DNA from: Brachionus manjavacas
Lineage: Eukaryota > Rotifera > Eurotatoria > Ploima > Brachionidae
DNA length: 64,000 nt
Direction of reading: 5' to 3'
Assembly: GCA_019054805.1 (NCBI GenBank)
Contig: JAHQIY010000005.1
Coordinates: forward strand, 5,625,501 to 5,689,500
How positions within the stretch are numbered: the stretch's first letter is position 1; the number at the start of each line of letters is the position of its first letter. The position numbers and the translations under genes were made by a program. Below are positions 22,561 through 34,213 of the stretch, one piece after another. Below the pieces are notes generated by a model. That model did no database searches. It was not told the origin of the DNA and saw only the letters and a list, made by a program, of their open reading frames with translations.

Positions 22561-23728
22561 ATAGGAAATCTTGAAAACATGGAAAATAAGTACTTAAAAT
22601 AAATTATTTTTGACTTCAAATTAATGGTAAAAATTCGTTCAGAATCGTTAAGAGCTTTATGCAATATTAAGTATTTAAATGTTGAGTTTGAACAAGTCTA
22701 AAGGTCTGGTATATTATTTCTTTTTATATAGGTAGGTTTTTTTCAAATTAAAATATTTGAAATAAACCATCTTTTTTATTTAAAAATTCTTCGATTAAAT
22801 TTACATTAAGGTCTTCTTTATAAAATTGCAAAATTTTACTTTCAACATTAAAGTCTCCTGTATAAATATAGCTTTTGTGATGTTTTCAAATAAGATTCTC
22901 GTTTGAGGGACTAGAATAAATCGAGAAGATAGCAAGTTTGAATTTGTGACCAACAGGAAGTTATGGGTTAAGTTTGGTAAATTCGCGAGTTATTATCATT
23001 AATAAAGCGAATAGAATTTTAACTCAATATTTAACAATGTAAATACAAATAGTGAACCAGGTCAAAAAAAAAGGGGAAGAAAAAAATTTTCGCGTGAAGA
23101 AAATGGAAAAAATAATCAGGCCGAGTAAAAATTAATATTTCTTTCTGAATTAATCATTTAACCAAAATTGATATCAAATTACCAGATTCAATTAAAATTT
23201 TAAAAATTTTACCTTCATTTTCTCAAGAAAAATACTTCTAGAGTAAAGTGCAGAAAAAGAAAAAAACTTAAATTTGACTAATTTCTATCTAATAATTAAC
23301 GATACAATTTTTTTGAATTCTAATTTTTTTATTAGAGAAAAAGTTAAATTTGGGCTTTATTTTTGAGAAAATATCCCATATTCAGAATATTTTCTAGCTA
23401 ATTAAATTTCAATTGCTTACTATTTAATTTTAATTATTTTTAACTATTGTAAAATACTCAAATTTTCATTTTATTAATATAAATTAAAAATCGATTTTAA
23501 AATTGGATTTAGGAAATATTTTTTCAATTACATTTAAATCATGTTCCATTAAGATTAATTTTAATACAGTGCTTTTTTTCTACATGGTCTTACAGAAATA
23601 TGTGTAATTTTACGTAAAATGATGTGATTTTTTTTTATTTTTGAAAATCCTTTTTAAATTTAAAATTATAATTATTAATGTTGAGCTTCATCTATAATTA
23701 CTATTATTGTATACAAGAGTCTCTCTGT
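22561..23728. other. Intergenic DNA, nothing recognised
   Basis: AT-rich spacer between two LINE fragments. A short stretch near 23585-23635 (TTTTACGTAAAATGATGTGA) resembles the arms of the foldback at 12110-12655 and may be a remnant of it. Confidence 0.4.
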
Positions 23729-24480
23729 AATATAGTGGCTGCTTACGGCTTCGAGGTGCGCTTAGTGAACTGGATCAGAGACTTCCTATCAGGTCGGAAG
23801 CAGCGAGTGGCAATAGGACAGTATGTGGCGGACTGGAAAGAAGTTGCTAGTGGAGTCCCTCAAGGCAGTGTTCTAGGACCGCTCTTGTTTGTTATCTACA
23901 TCAACGACATGTCTGATATAGTAAACCACATCATCAAGCTTTTCGCGGATGACAGCAGGCTCATTGCAACCATCCGCAATGTTAGCGACCTTGAATTGCT
24001 TCAACGGGATCTTGAGGCACTAACTGAGTGGTCCACAACTTGGCAGATGATGTTGAATACCGAAAAATGCAAAGTAATGGAATTCAGCAGATCCGGCCAG
24101 AACAAGTACTCGGACATAGACCTCTGCATGGGTGTGACAAGGTCAGGACTCAATCAAACTAGGATTGAAAAAGATCTGTCAGTCACCTTCGCGTGCAATC
24201 TTAAGTTCTCCAGACAAACCAAAGCCCAATCTAATAAGGCCATCTCCATCCTTGGCAAGCTAAGACGAACGTTTAAATTTTGGACCAACGCCACCTTCAA
24301 AACACTATACTGCGCATATGTCAGGCCCCATTTGGAGTATGCAGCAGTTGTTTGGTGCCCCTACACTGCCAAGGACAGCAACATTCTTGAGAAAGTGCAA
24401 AGAAGAGCAACAAAACTTGTTCCGAGAATCCGTAACTTCAGCTACATTATCGCCTTTCCATCATGAGTTTTCCCACTCTG
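23729..24480 (+). mobile_element. LINE family A fragment, open RT frame
   Basis: A nearly identical copy of part of the element at 3643-5429. One open frame covers GFEVRLVNWIRDFLSGRKQR, ASGVPQGSVLGPLLF, KLFADDSRLIAT, the thumb and RPHLEYAAVVWCPYT, through QRRATKLVPRIRNFSY. It starts abruptly inside RT, upstream of the catalytic block, and stops abruptly after CCCACTCTG at 24480, so both ends are truncated. It also shows the empty target site of the insertion found in the other copy. Confidence 0.85.
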
Positions 24481-24623
24481 AAATTAATTTTTATTAATAA
24501 AAAAAAATTATAATAAAAAAAATTTATAATATTTTAATTATCAAGATTTAATTAAAAAAAATAAATATTTGTTTAAAATTTTTCAATCAGTATTATAGAA
24601 TATATTTGATGATTGATGTTTGT

Positions 24624-24854
24624 TCATTTTTCAGGACAATCGTCTCCAATACATGCACAATCATCAGGACATTTGCAGCTTAATGCATTTGAGCATGTAC
24701 ATTCGCTTGGACAAACACATTCTATCGAATAATCTTCGTAATTTTGGTTCACAGAGAGTTCACAGCATCCAGGACATTCAAAATTATCCGTCTCACTGGC
24801 AATTACGCATACAAAAATGCTAATTGTTGCTAAAATAGCTAAAATTTTCCTCAT
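24624..24854 (-). CDS. Secreted 12-cysteine peptide 2
   Basis: A 76-aa single-exon frame. The signal peptide is residues 1-19 (ILAILATISIFVCVIA), followed by an acidic spacer and the 12-Cys core: CPGCC, CVCPSECTC, CKCPDDCAC and a last Cys four residues from the end (DDCPEK). The loop after CPGCC is longer than in the sisters. It is paired with peptide 3, with 200 bp between the genes and the same orientation, suggesting tandem duplication. The function is unknown; an extracellular metal-binding or disulfide-rich peptide is inferred. Confidence 0.8.
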   Translation of the reverse strand: MRKILAILATISIFVCVIASETDNFECPGCCELSVNQNYEDYSIECVCPSECTCSNALSCKCPDDCACIGDDCPEK

Positions 24855-25054
24855 TTTTCGGCTTTTGTAATTTAAAGTAATTTTTAATATTTAAAAAAAT
24901 GAGTATTTAAATCGGAAATGGTAACAGATTTTTAAAAGTTTTTTAATAAAATCTCTGCATCATCTTTGAATTTAAATAAAAACTTACTAAATGCAATAAT
25001 TTATTGTAAAATATTTATTTAAAGTTAAAAGTAAGTTAATATTTTAAAATTTGT

Positions 25055-25273
25055 TTATTTTTTCCCCACACATTCGTTACCAGCACAGCCACAGTCGCTC
25101 GGACACTCGCAAAATGTTTTGCTGCTACATTTACAAATTTCAGGACAGCCGCAAATTATTTCATCGCCTTCAAAAGCGATAGCACAGCACCCGGGACAAT
25201 TGAATTCTTCATCCGAATGAACGCCCATCACTGTGACCAGGAAAAATATTGCAATTGCAGTATTTATTTTCAT
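25055..25273 (-). CDS. Secreted 12-cysteine peptide 3
   Basis: A 72-aa single-exon frame. The signal peptide is residues 1-20 (TAIAIFFLVTVMGV), then CPGCC, an acidic loop, CGCPEICKC, CECPSDCGC and NECVGKK at the end. It shares the ending C-[VI]-G with peptides 1 and 4. It lies immediately upstream (5') of peptide 2 on the minus strand. The conserved Cys against diverged loop residues indicates that the scaffold is under selection. Confidence 0.82.
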   Translation of the reverse strand: MKINTAIAIFFLVTVMGVHSDEEFNCPGCCAIAFEGDEIICGCPEICKCSSKTFCECPSDCGCAGNECVGKK

Positions 25274-28200
25274 TTTCTAAATTGTATCAAATTAGAAGAA
25301 TTTTTAGAACGCTATAAAATTTAATTGATACAAATTAAAGATAAAATTCATTTTCTTTTCTAATATAAGTTAACAAACTTTGAAGATTATTTTCACTCGA
25401 AAAAAATCAAGTAACTTGAGATAAAGTTAAACTAAAAAATTTTAGAAAAAAAATCAGGCGCACTAGTTTGTAGTAAAAAATTTGAATCACATTAGGCATT
25501 GTGAAATTTGAAACAAATTCAAACAAAATAAAAATAAATGATATGCCAGCTTTTTTCTTTTTTTAAAATAATTTATTTTTAAAGACAATCATTAAATGTA
25601 CTGTTTAAAAAAAACTACATTAGATGACAAAAAAACTAAATCAATGACAAAAAAATGATAAAGTATAATATTTTTTTCTTATCTTAATTTTTATTTTTTA
25701 ATCCGAATTTGTTGATATTGTCAGTAAATTTTTTTTTAGTACACTGCAGATTGTATTTAATTTTTCACTAAATTTTGTATTTTTTCACACCAAAAAAGTT
25801 TAAGCTATTTTTTAAAAAATTTTACTTTTACAACGTCTTGAACTATGTCGTTTTTTGTATAAACAACTTACACTAAAAAACGGGGTCCGGGGCGGAGCAA
25901 TGGTTTAGGGAATCAGGTTAATTAAAAAAATAGAGGATTTTTTTATATTTATTTTGGTAAAAGGAAATAATGCAAAGGCATACTTAAAAAATGAATTCAT
26001 AACAAAAGTACACAAAAAGACACAAAAGGACATTTTTTATTCAAGGGTATAATTTGTTAAAAAAGAAGTTCATTGTCAATAGCACGTTAAAATTAATTAA
26101 AATTTTAAATTTGAATATTTTTTTTTGTACTCCGGCAACTTTTTTTGTTAACTTAAAGTCCTTTTTTTCAATTATTTATTTTAATATTTTAAATATTATC
26201 CAAATAAAAAAAGTCAATTTTTTATCTTATATAAATTTTATTTTGGTTGATAGTTTCTATTATGAATTTTTAAGATTAATTTCACATATGTGTCATATTC
26301 TTTCTCTCTTGTCTTTTTTTCATCATCTTTTCGTTCATTTACTCTCGTTTCTAAACTACCGTTCTTGCCTATGTTCATTTTAATGAGTTTTTCGGATTCT
26401 TTGTGGATGACGCTGCACATGTTCGTGGTCTGTGCCAATGTCAGACGCATGATTTAGCATATTTTTTTTGATTTAGGTGAGTCACGTGATCAATAATTTC
26501 AAATTTTTCTATTTTTAAGCATTTTAGTTAAAGTTATCCTCACTTTTATATAATTACAATTTTATATTTAATATCAATAAATAAAATTATATTTTAGATT
26601 TTGTTATTGATTATGCATCAAAATAATATAGGTAATTATTATGTGCCTAATTAAAAACAATTGAATAGTCTTGATTAATATATTAATAAATAAATTACTC
26701 CCGTCAATTTTGTTTTTAATTTTCAATTTTTTAATAATGAATTTTTATTAATAAATTGAAAATACATGTTTAAGCCTAAGGGTTAAAAAGCAAAACATAA
26801 ATAGAAAAGAAATGCGGTGATTATCAACTAAATAAAGAACTTTTTATAGATCATAACCTTGGAATGATTTTCTTTTAATTTTAATTAAAGTTTTTATAAT
26901 TTAAAGAAAATAAAAAAAATTTTGTCTGAAAAGGTAATTTCGAGTTCTAAAAAGAAATTACCTTTTTTTTATTTTGATATTTTTACTCTCCCAGAAGGAG
27001 AAAAATGTTAACTATTAAACAAAAAGTTGATTTTATATTTTCATGATTGAAAATAAAAATAAAAAAGGAAAAGATTAATGAAAAAAACAAGTAAAAATTG
27101 TTAGTACAAGCTTAATTTTTTGAATATTTCAAAATATTAATTTATTATTTTCAATAACCAAAAAAATTGTCCAGTAAATTTAAAAAGTGTAAAAACTTTT
27201 TATTAATTAAATGTTAATAACTATGTAAATAATATAAAATTAAAACTAACCAAAAATGTCGTAATATTTTAAAATTCTAATTTTGGTCTTTAACTTTAAC
27301 TTAAATAATTCTACATCACTTTTACTAGTTTTAGAACGAAAATAAAAAATCTCGATAAATTTTTTCTAAAGAATCCCAAATTGATCCAGAAAGCCTCTTC
27401 AAATATACCGTGACAATATGTTCTGTCTGGTTCGTTGAGAACCTCTAAATGCTTAGAAGCTTGAAATAGCATTTTCAACAAAAGAGTAGCAGAGTTTAAA
27501 AGTCATAAGTCTTAAGTCAAGTCCAAATTCGGACTTTTAATTTTTGAAAGTCAGAGTCAAAGACTTTTATTTTTATTTCTTAAAAAATGACCCAAATCCG
27601 AACTCGAACTTTTTTTGAAGTCTTGGATTTTAATTTGGAATTTTCAAACAACTCTTGAGAATAGCAATTTTTCATCCTAAAAAACCAGTTTTTATCAAGC
27701 ATATAGTTGAAGTCCAGGTTCAAATGAAAGGTAATTTTAATTACATCGATAATGGCGTTCCAAACGATCAACAAAAGAATCAACGTATTTGTGATCAAAA
27801 AGCAGCTTTTTTGATTTTAATCATAATTCAAAGATAATTTTTATTTTTATAAAAATTTAACTAATTTTCTGGTTAAACCATATTCTTTAGCAATTTTAAA
27901 TTAAATAAAAATTATAAAAAAAAATTAATTGAAAAATTTTTGTATATTTTTTTTTAAATCTAACGAGTATCTATAAAATTAATTTGAAAATTTAATTAAT
28001 TTTTTTAATTTTCGAATTTTTCATCAAAAATAAATTCTTCAGAATTATCTGATAATAAAGCTTAAATTAGAATTTCAAGATTAATCATCAGGGTAATGCC
28101 CTTGTCTAAGAAGACTGATAAAAACTTTTATAAAATAAAAAAAACATTTATTAATTAAAATTTATGAATTTTTAAAATTATGATAAGCAATTAAGTTATT

Positions 28201-29991
28201 TGAAAAAATTATAAAATGCAGAATTTTTTTTATTAAAAAGTTTTTAAAATAACTATAAGATATAAGGCAAATGAGAATTGAATTTTTTGAAAACTTGTAA
28301 GTTATTTAATAATTAAAGACTTCATATAGCTTTTTTTTAATTCTGAAATTATTTTAAATTGGAATTTAGTTTTTTATTTAGATCTTTTATAATTAATTGT
28401 TCAAATAAAAATGAATATCTAAATATTTCTTTATTTAAAATTTTCTAATAAAATCTAAAACTAAAAGCAAATGTTTTGTTTTCTTTATTGAAATCGAAAA
28501 TGGAAAAAATATCGCCAAAAAGAAATAAATTTCTTGTACAGGTACATTTTTGTGTTTTAAAAACACATTCTCTAAATTAGAATTATTTAATTAGGTTTTT
28601 GACGAAGAACTTGAAAATTTGCCTTGAGAAAATTTCTTTGAAAATATCTAATTATTAATTAAAAAACGGTAACTTGAAGTATATGATCATTAGTTTATGA
28701 ATTCTTAAGTTAATTTTTAAAGATTCTAAAAGAAAATTTTAAGAATTTTAGATGTTACACTTTTCTAATGATTTTTCAAGATTCTTAAATGGAATGTTTT
28801 GAAATCAACTTTAAATTCCTAAACATATTGTTATTAATTGAAATAATTAGTTCAGAGGTACTTTCTGGGTTTAAAATTTTTTGTTATATCTAAAGGTATA
28901 ATCTGCAACATCAAAATGATACAATTTTAAGTGAATTGATTACTAATATAAGAGAATATTAATAAAGATAAAATAATAATTAATTTGAAACAAAATAACT
29001 AGCTAAAATCAATTTACCAGATTTATTGAAAATCACCAATTTTAATTGAGCTTCAAAAATATGTCAGATTAATTTTAATAACAAAAATAAAGATTACCTA
29101 TAAAAAATTCATTATACTTATAAAAGAACTTTAAAAAGTTAACGATCTATTGAAACACTTCAATTCTTTTACTACCAAGTTTTAACTAAGATAAAAATAG
29201 AAAACAACAGAATTTAATCCATTTGACAATTTTTTTTTAAATTTAAGATGGAATTTTATAAATAATTTCTATAAATTTTTATAAAACTTAAATTTAAATT
29301 TTGGGGCTGGTCAATTTTGTTACAAAATGATTTATTTTTTTTATTAATAAAATTATTAGAAACTGATATGAACAAAAAAATTAACCAAATTTAAATTTGT
29401 TTTTAATCAATTTTTTTTTAAAAACTGCTTTTTAAAATGAGGAAATGACTTCGATCTATTCTTGAATTAATTGATTTAATAAAATGAGATTTTTATCATT
29501 CAAACTGATCAAGATAATTAATTTTTAATTTTCCGCTCATTTTATCAAGGAAATTTTACCAAGAATCTTGTTGATTAAACTGTAACCATATATTATTCTT
29601 GATCTTAAAAATTTTCAAAAAAAGTAATTTCTAACAAGACTGTACTCAATTTAAAAGTAAATTTTATGATCAAAGAATAAATTGCAGATAAAGAAAGTGT
29701 AATTTGATCATTCTTTCAAAAGTAAATAACATGACCTTTGGGTCATAAAATTTACTAGCTCCTTATTTTTTGTTCTCAATCTAAAAGAGCTAATGAGTTA
29801 ATTTTTATTTGTCTTTTTAAAAAAAATTTTAAGTTAAAAAAATTTAATTGATTTTTTATTTTATAAATTTATAAAAAAAATAAGAAAATATTGAGATCGA
29901 GGAGTATGATCGAAATAACTGCTCTACTCAAGATCAAGCACATTTGTGGTGTATCTTCCTCTCTAAAAATAAAATATTAAACAAAAATTTT
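25274..29991. other. Long AT-rich intergenic region
   Basis: 4.7 kb with no gene I can support. Minor items: CGGGGTCCGGGGCGGAGC at 25883, a GC-rich speck; a small hairpin at 26932-26966 (AAGGTAATTTC / GAAATTACCTT); and a possible decayed hAT MITE at 27491-27652. A 60- to 70-codon frame on either strand near 27580-27840 has no recognisable content. Confidence 0.5.
27491..27652. repeat. Possible decayed hAT-type MITE relative
   Basis: The left end CAGAGTTTAAAAGTCATAAG continues with TCTTAAGTCAAGTCC, as in the element at 12766. The right end reads CAACTCTTG. The middle has GACTT/AAGTC words like the other copies. The flanks do not form a convincing 8-bp duplication, so the boundaries are tentative. 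Confidence 0.4.
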
Positions 29992-30916
29992 TCAAATTTT
30001 TTTCTTAATTTTGCTTACAATATTTCCTGGAGGAAAATAATTAGCAACAACATAAACACAACCTTGATCATCTAACGCTTTACCAAAACCAACTTGTTTT
30101 GTGCTTTTCCACACCAACTGCGTAAAATGACCAATATCTAAATCTTTCGAAATCCTTAGTCCAGTGGTAAAATTAAAATTTTTAATTTCCTCATACCATT
30201 TGCTCGCCGCGATCGAAACTAAAAAAACACATTTAAGATTTAATTATTTCAGACTTAACTCTACCTGAAAAACCGGGAAATCCACAAGCTTGAGCTATAT
30301 TTTCACCATAGGGACTTATATAATTATGAGCTAATTGCTTAGCCGATGCCAAGTGCTCAGCCCATTTTTGGGCCTCGGCACCAATTGTCTCATTGTAAGT
30401 CACCTCATTAACTTTATGTAATTTTCGGTAAAAATTATGCTGCCTCAAACCCTCAGTTTTTTCCAACTCAAAATCACCATCTGAACTGGACCCAGCTTCT
30501 TGAATTATATTCTCTACTGAACTATTGGGAGTCTCGCTCGAAATCAGCAAATCCAAGTCAGACTCCGCAAAAGGTTCAATGTTACTTTCATGGGTCACGT
30601 TTGCACCGCTATCCGAGGTAATACACACTACTTTGTTTGCCTCCAAGTTTCCACAATCAACAATCTTCTTAATGAGATCGATTGAAGCATTCAAATTTTG
30701 TGATATTAACTCGCATGTATCATTTTCGCTGGTGAGATAAAATTTGTCACATAGAAATATAGTCTCTTTTTTGAGAGCCAATTTGGCGGTTGTGTGACAA
30801 CCGATGATTTCTGCGGTTTTAAACAAATGCAAGCATGCTTCCTGCTGTCCATCTCCCAGGTCCAATGAACAGACTAAACTCGCACAAAGTACAAACAAAA
30901 GAAATTTTTTAAGCAT
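29992..30916 (-). CDS. Secreted CAP/SCP-domain protein
   Basis: Two exons, 30916-30265 and 30218-29992 (47-nt intron), sum to 292 aa. The signal peptide is residues 1-17 (FLLFVLCASLVCS). Residues 18-155 form a region with about eight Cys and several N-glycosylation sites (NDT, NAS, NVT, NSS), which I do not recognise. The CAP domain fills the rest: LRQHNFYRKLHKV, AEAQKWAEHLASAKQLAHN, GENIAQ, then GHFTQLVWKSTKQVGFG and YVVANYFPPGN. The two His (AHN and GHF) and the Glu of GENIAQ match the CAP cavity. It is closest to the GAPR-1-like type, but those lack a leader and an N-terminal extension. It is probably exported or held at the surface; the ligand is unknown. Confidence 0.9.
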
Positions 30917-31186
30917 TTTATTTTTAGAAAAAAATCAATCAACAAAAATGAACAAAAAATAAAATTCAAAAACTTAAATAGAGGTTTGTGAGAGTTTTAA
31001 ATTTCTGTAATCATAGGCTAATTTTAATCAACTTGAGTAAAACAATACTGGTCATATAGAATTTCAGTTTTTTATCTCTCTATAGGTTGTTGGGTTTCGT
31101 AGTAGTAGCCTAATACCCAAATAAAAAATAAATCACATTAAAATCTTTTGTTGAATAAAAATATTAAAAATTATTAAATATAAAAG

Positions 31187-32734
31187 TTAAGTACAGAGGC
31201 TTACACAAGTCTTCTTTTTTTCACTTTTTTTGGAATATTTGATACTTTTTCTCATTTTGTTGTTCATAAGAACTATGATCGCCGCAGTTTCAAATATGTC
31301 ATTCACTTTTTCGCCAGTTTTAGACGAGCATTCAAAAAAAACATGAGCTCTAATCCGACTAGCCATCACTTCGCCATCTTGTGTGCTCAGTGGCTTGATT
31401 ACATTCTTTCTGACTTTACTTTCTCGGAACTCGTCTCTCAAATCTTTTTTGTTACCTTAACATAATTTAAAATAAACAATATTTTTTTAAATACCTCAAA
31501 AAGAAGAAATATACTTGATATCAGGTAAAAAAAGACAATTAAAAAAATTTTGAAATTTTAGGGCAAAATAATAAAAAATTAAAATAAATTCTGTTCCTTT
31601 TGTTAAAGAATTTTATCTATCATTGAACCATCTTGGTTTTATTTAAAATTATTCTTGCATGAGCGAAAATGGTGTGATAACAAAATAAAGTTTTAATTCG
31701 AATATGACTTTTTAATGAACATGTAAATGGTAATTTTTTTAAAATTTTTATTACAAATTAAAAAAAGCTCAAAAGTGAAAAAAATTCTTGAATTTTTTCA
31801 TCATTAAATTTTTTTTATCTTTATCTAAAAAAATTTGTTTGAAATTGGAAATTTTTAATTTTTCAACAGCTTTTTTAAAAAATATTTATGTTTACAATAA
31901 TATCAAGTTTCAAAAACTTTTTTAAAGTCTTTAAATAAAAAATTGGAGAAAAAATACCAAAAAAATCCTAAATTGTGAATAAAAAAATAAATGGTTTACA
32001 AAAATATCTATTTACCTAGTAAATATTTCTATTTTTCTGATTCGAATCTCTTTCAGAACTAAATTATGTAGTTTTACAGAATCCTTTTTTCTTGATCTTT
32101 GGTTTGTGTTTTGAAAACTATTAGAAAAGAACACTTCAACTTGAAAAAATTCAAAAATTAAAATTATCCCATAAATATGAACTGTTAGATTTTCGAATCT
32201 AAATATTCCATAAAAAAACAAAAATCTTGAGTTAATTTTTAGAAATTGAAGAATTTGCCATTTTTAAAATAATTTTTTTTAATTTAAAAAAACAAACTTT
32301 TAACTTATTATTGAAGATAAAGAAAATTAAAAATTGATTACCAACTAAAATAATTGGAGTTTGGGGACAAAAATATCGAAGTTCTGGATACCATTTTTCA
32401 ACAATGTTTGTCAAAGATTCAGGGTTCTCAACACTATAACAAACAAGAATAATGTCCGAGTTTTTATAAGTCAGCGGTCTTAAGCGCTCATATTCCTCTT
32501 GACCTGCTGTATCCCATATCACAAATTCAACCTAAATAAATCTAATTTTAGAGAATAATTAACAAAAAAAAAAAATACAATGCTTCCTTGGATTTCAGTC
32601 TTAATCGTAGTGGTATCCAAGACTGTCGGCTTCAGATCAGGATCAAATACTTTATTAATGTAAGAGCTGAGCAAGCTGGTCTTGCCACAGGAGCCGTCTC
32701 CGATTATGACCAATTTTTTCCTATTCAGCGTCAT
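31187..32734 (-). CDS. Rho-family small GTPase with unusual C terminus
   Basis: Three exons, 32734-32579, 32531-32342 and 31455-31187, give 204 aa. G1 is GDGSCGKTS; the switch I region has KPTV; G3 is [14 protein letters not shown], the Rho signature; G4 is VGNKKDLR; and G5 is CSSKTGE. The Rho insert helix lies between G4 and G5. It resembles RhoA/B/C most, but effector-loop residues differ ([10 protein letters not shown]). The polybasic tail (KKSEKKK) is followed by TCVSLCT and stop, so a CaaX-like CVSL is followed by two extra residues. A GTAAGC donor-like site begins right after the Cys codon, so another 3' exon could supply the true CaaX ending. It acts at membranes on actin regulation (family knowledge). 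Intron 2 is 886 nt, long compared with its neighbours, and holds nothing recognised. Confidence 0.92.
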
Positions 32735-33411
32735 TATTATAAAATTTGACTATAGAATCTCACTCGACTAAAACTCCATTAAATTTTTAAGTAAATTATA
32801 TGCTCAGGATTTTATAAATTTTCTTATGCCTTTTGCTGTTTTATTTATGTATGCTTTTCTTTTCAGGTAATTTGTTAAAATTTTTTAACTGTTAAGTAAA
32901 CTACTGCTATTCTATTCGAGTTATTTTTTATAAACTCTCTTTATCAATAGCTGAAATTTTGTTTTTACTTGAATGTAAGCTTGAGAGAATTTTGAACTAA
33001 TTTAAATTGACGTCTGGATAAATGGAAGATTCGTTTTTTACTAAGGTAATGAAAATTACGGAGTAAAAGAAAAAAGATTTAAATTTAATGACTGATAACG
33101 AGTATTCCATTTATGGATAAAATTTTCTTTTCATCATAAAATTAATTTTTTATCTTTAAGTTTAATTAAATGTTAATCCATTAATTAAACTTGTCGATTA
33201 ATCAAATCTTTTTTCCAAAATTATATCTCCCAGGAACTTGTTTTGGGCAATTGCTAAGCAAAAAAATAAATATCAACAATGATTTATTGATCAAATTGAT
33301 CTTTTCATCCAGTCATGTTAATATTAATTATAATCTAGATTAATTTTTTTTAAGATATTTAATTTTAAAAATGTTTATTAAAATTAAATTTTTAAAGTAA
33401 AGTTAAATCTG
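32735..33411. other. Intergenic DNA, nothing recognised
   Basis: AT-rich spacer between the Rho gene and 12-Cys peptide 4, presumed promoter of the Rho gene. No supported feature. Confidence 0.5.
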
Positions 33412-33624
33412 TCATTTTCTTCCAATGCACCCGTAAATATTGCACCCGCAGTCTGGTGGACAAGTGCATGTTGTGTTCGAGGAGCATTCGCATATATCCG
33501 GGCAATTGCAAAGTTGCTGATCTTCGTCTAAAAGAAGAGAACAGCAACCAGGACACTCAAAGCTTTGCATAGAATAGCTGGTAAAAAAAATACAAGCGAG
33601 GGTAATTACTAGAATGGATCGCAT
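33412..33624 (-). CDS. Secreted 12-cysteine peptide 4
   Basis: 70 aa when started at the internal ATG at 33624, chosen because it places a normal signal peptide (SILVITLACIFFTSY) at the N terminus. An ATG 13 codons upstream, at 33663, adds an odd Phe/Lys-rich leader. The core is CPGCC, CNCPDICEC, CTCPPDCGC and YGCIGRK, 12 Cys in the family order. It lies 8 kb from peptides 2 and 3 on the same strand, with CAP and Rho genes between, so the family is dispersed and not a strict tandem array. Confidence 0.8.
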   Translation of the reverse strand: MRSILVITLACIFFTSYSMQSFECPGCCSLLLDEDQQLCNCPDICECSSNTTCTCPPDCGCNIYGCIGRK

Positions 33625-33920
33625 TTTTATAAAAAAAAATGTTTTAAATTTAAAAACATTCACCTATTTATATATTTAAATGATGTGATTTTAAATTTTT
33701 TTAATGTCAAGTGGGGGGTTTTCTTTTACCGAATTGGCATTTGATTTGATATTCTTAATACAAACATTGAATAATGATTGACTTTTTTCACAAAAAATAA
33801 TTAAATGGCAAACTTTGAAAATATATGAACAGATAAGTAAATATCCAGATAAATTTTTTTTTGTGGAATTTATTATTTTTCAAACGGATCTTTCGTGTGG
33901 CCATTTTGGTTTGAATTTTG

Positions 33921-34213
33921 CAGACTTGTTTTTAAGTCACAGTTTTAAGTCAAAGTCATGACTTAAATTTTTTTTTATTAAGTCAAAGCCAATGTCTTAA
34001 AAATTTTTTTCATTTTTTTAGTGAAGTTTAGTCGAGTCAACTAATTTTCTGATTTTATAACTAAACTTTTTTTGGATTAAAAAAAAAAATCATATTTATT
34101 TTTTAGTTTAAAAATCAGATAATTAGTTCAATTGACTAAACTTCACTAAAAAAAAAAAAATTTAAGTCATTGACTTGACTTGACTTAAGACTTGTGACTT
34201 AAAAACAAATCTG
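33921..34213. mobile_element. hAT-type MITE with 8-bp target duplication, copy 2
   Basis: A 293-bp element beginning CAGACTTGTTTTTAAGTCAC and ending GACTTAAAAACAAATCTG. It is flanked by the perfect 8-bp repeat GAATTTTG (33913-33920 and 34214-34221). Its interior is a further long palindrome (TTTTAGTGAAGTTTAGTCGA mirrored near 34135-34150), so the whole transcript would fold back. It is related to 12766-13111 by its ends and AAGTC subterminal words, while the cores differ. It is non-autonomous. Confidence 0.92.

Noticed and set aside
24620-24823. Plus-strand frame opposite 12-Cys peptide 2
   Set aside because: Only the antisense shadow of the peptide gene; it lacks a leader and Cys pattern.
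26054-26383. A 109-codon hydrophobic open frame
   Set aside because: The residues are almost only Phe, Leu, Ile, Asn, Lys and Ser, as expected from random AT-rich sequence. No splice, leader or family evidence.
20317-33624. Assigning the 12-Cys peptides to metallothioneins
   Set aside because: CxC content is similar, but the signal peptides and the CPGCC opening do not fit known metallothioneins. Left as an unnamed secreted family.
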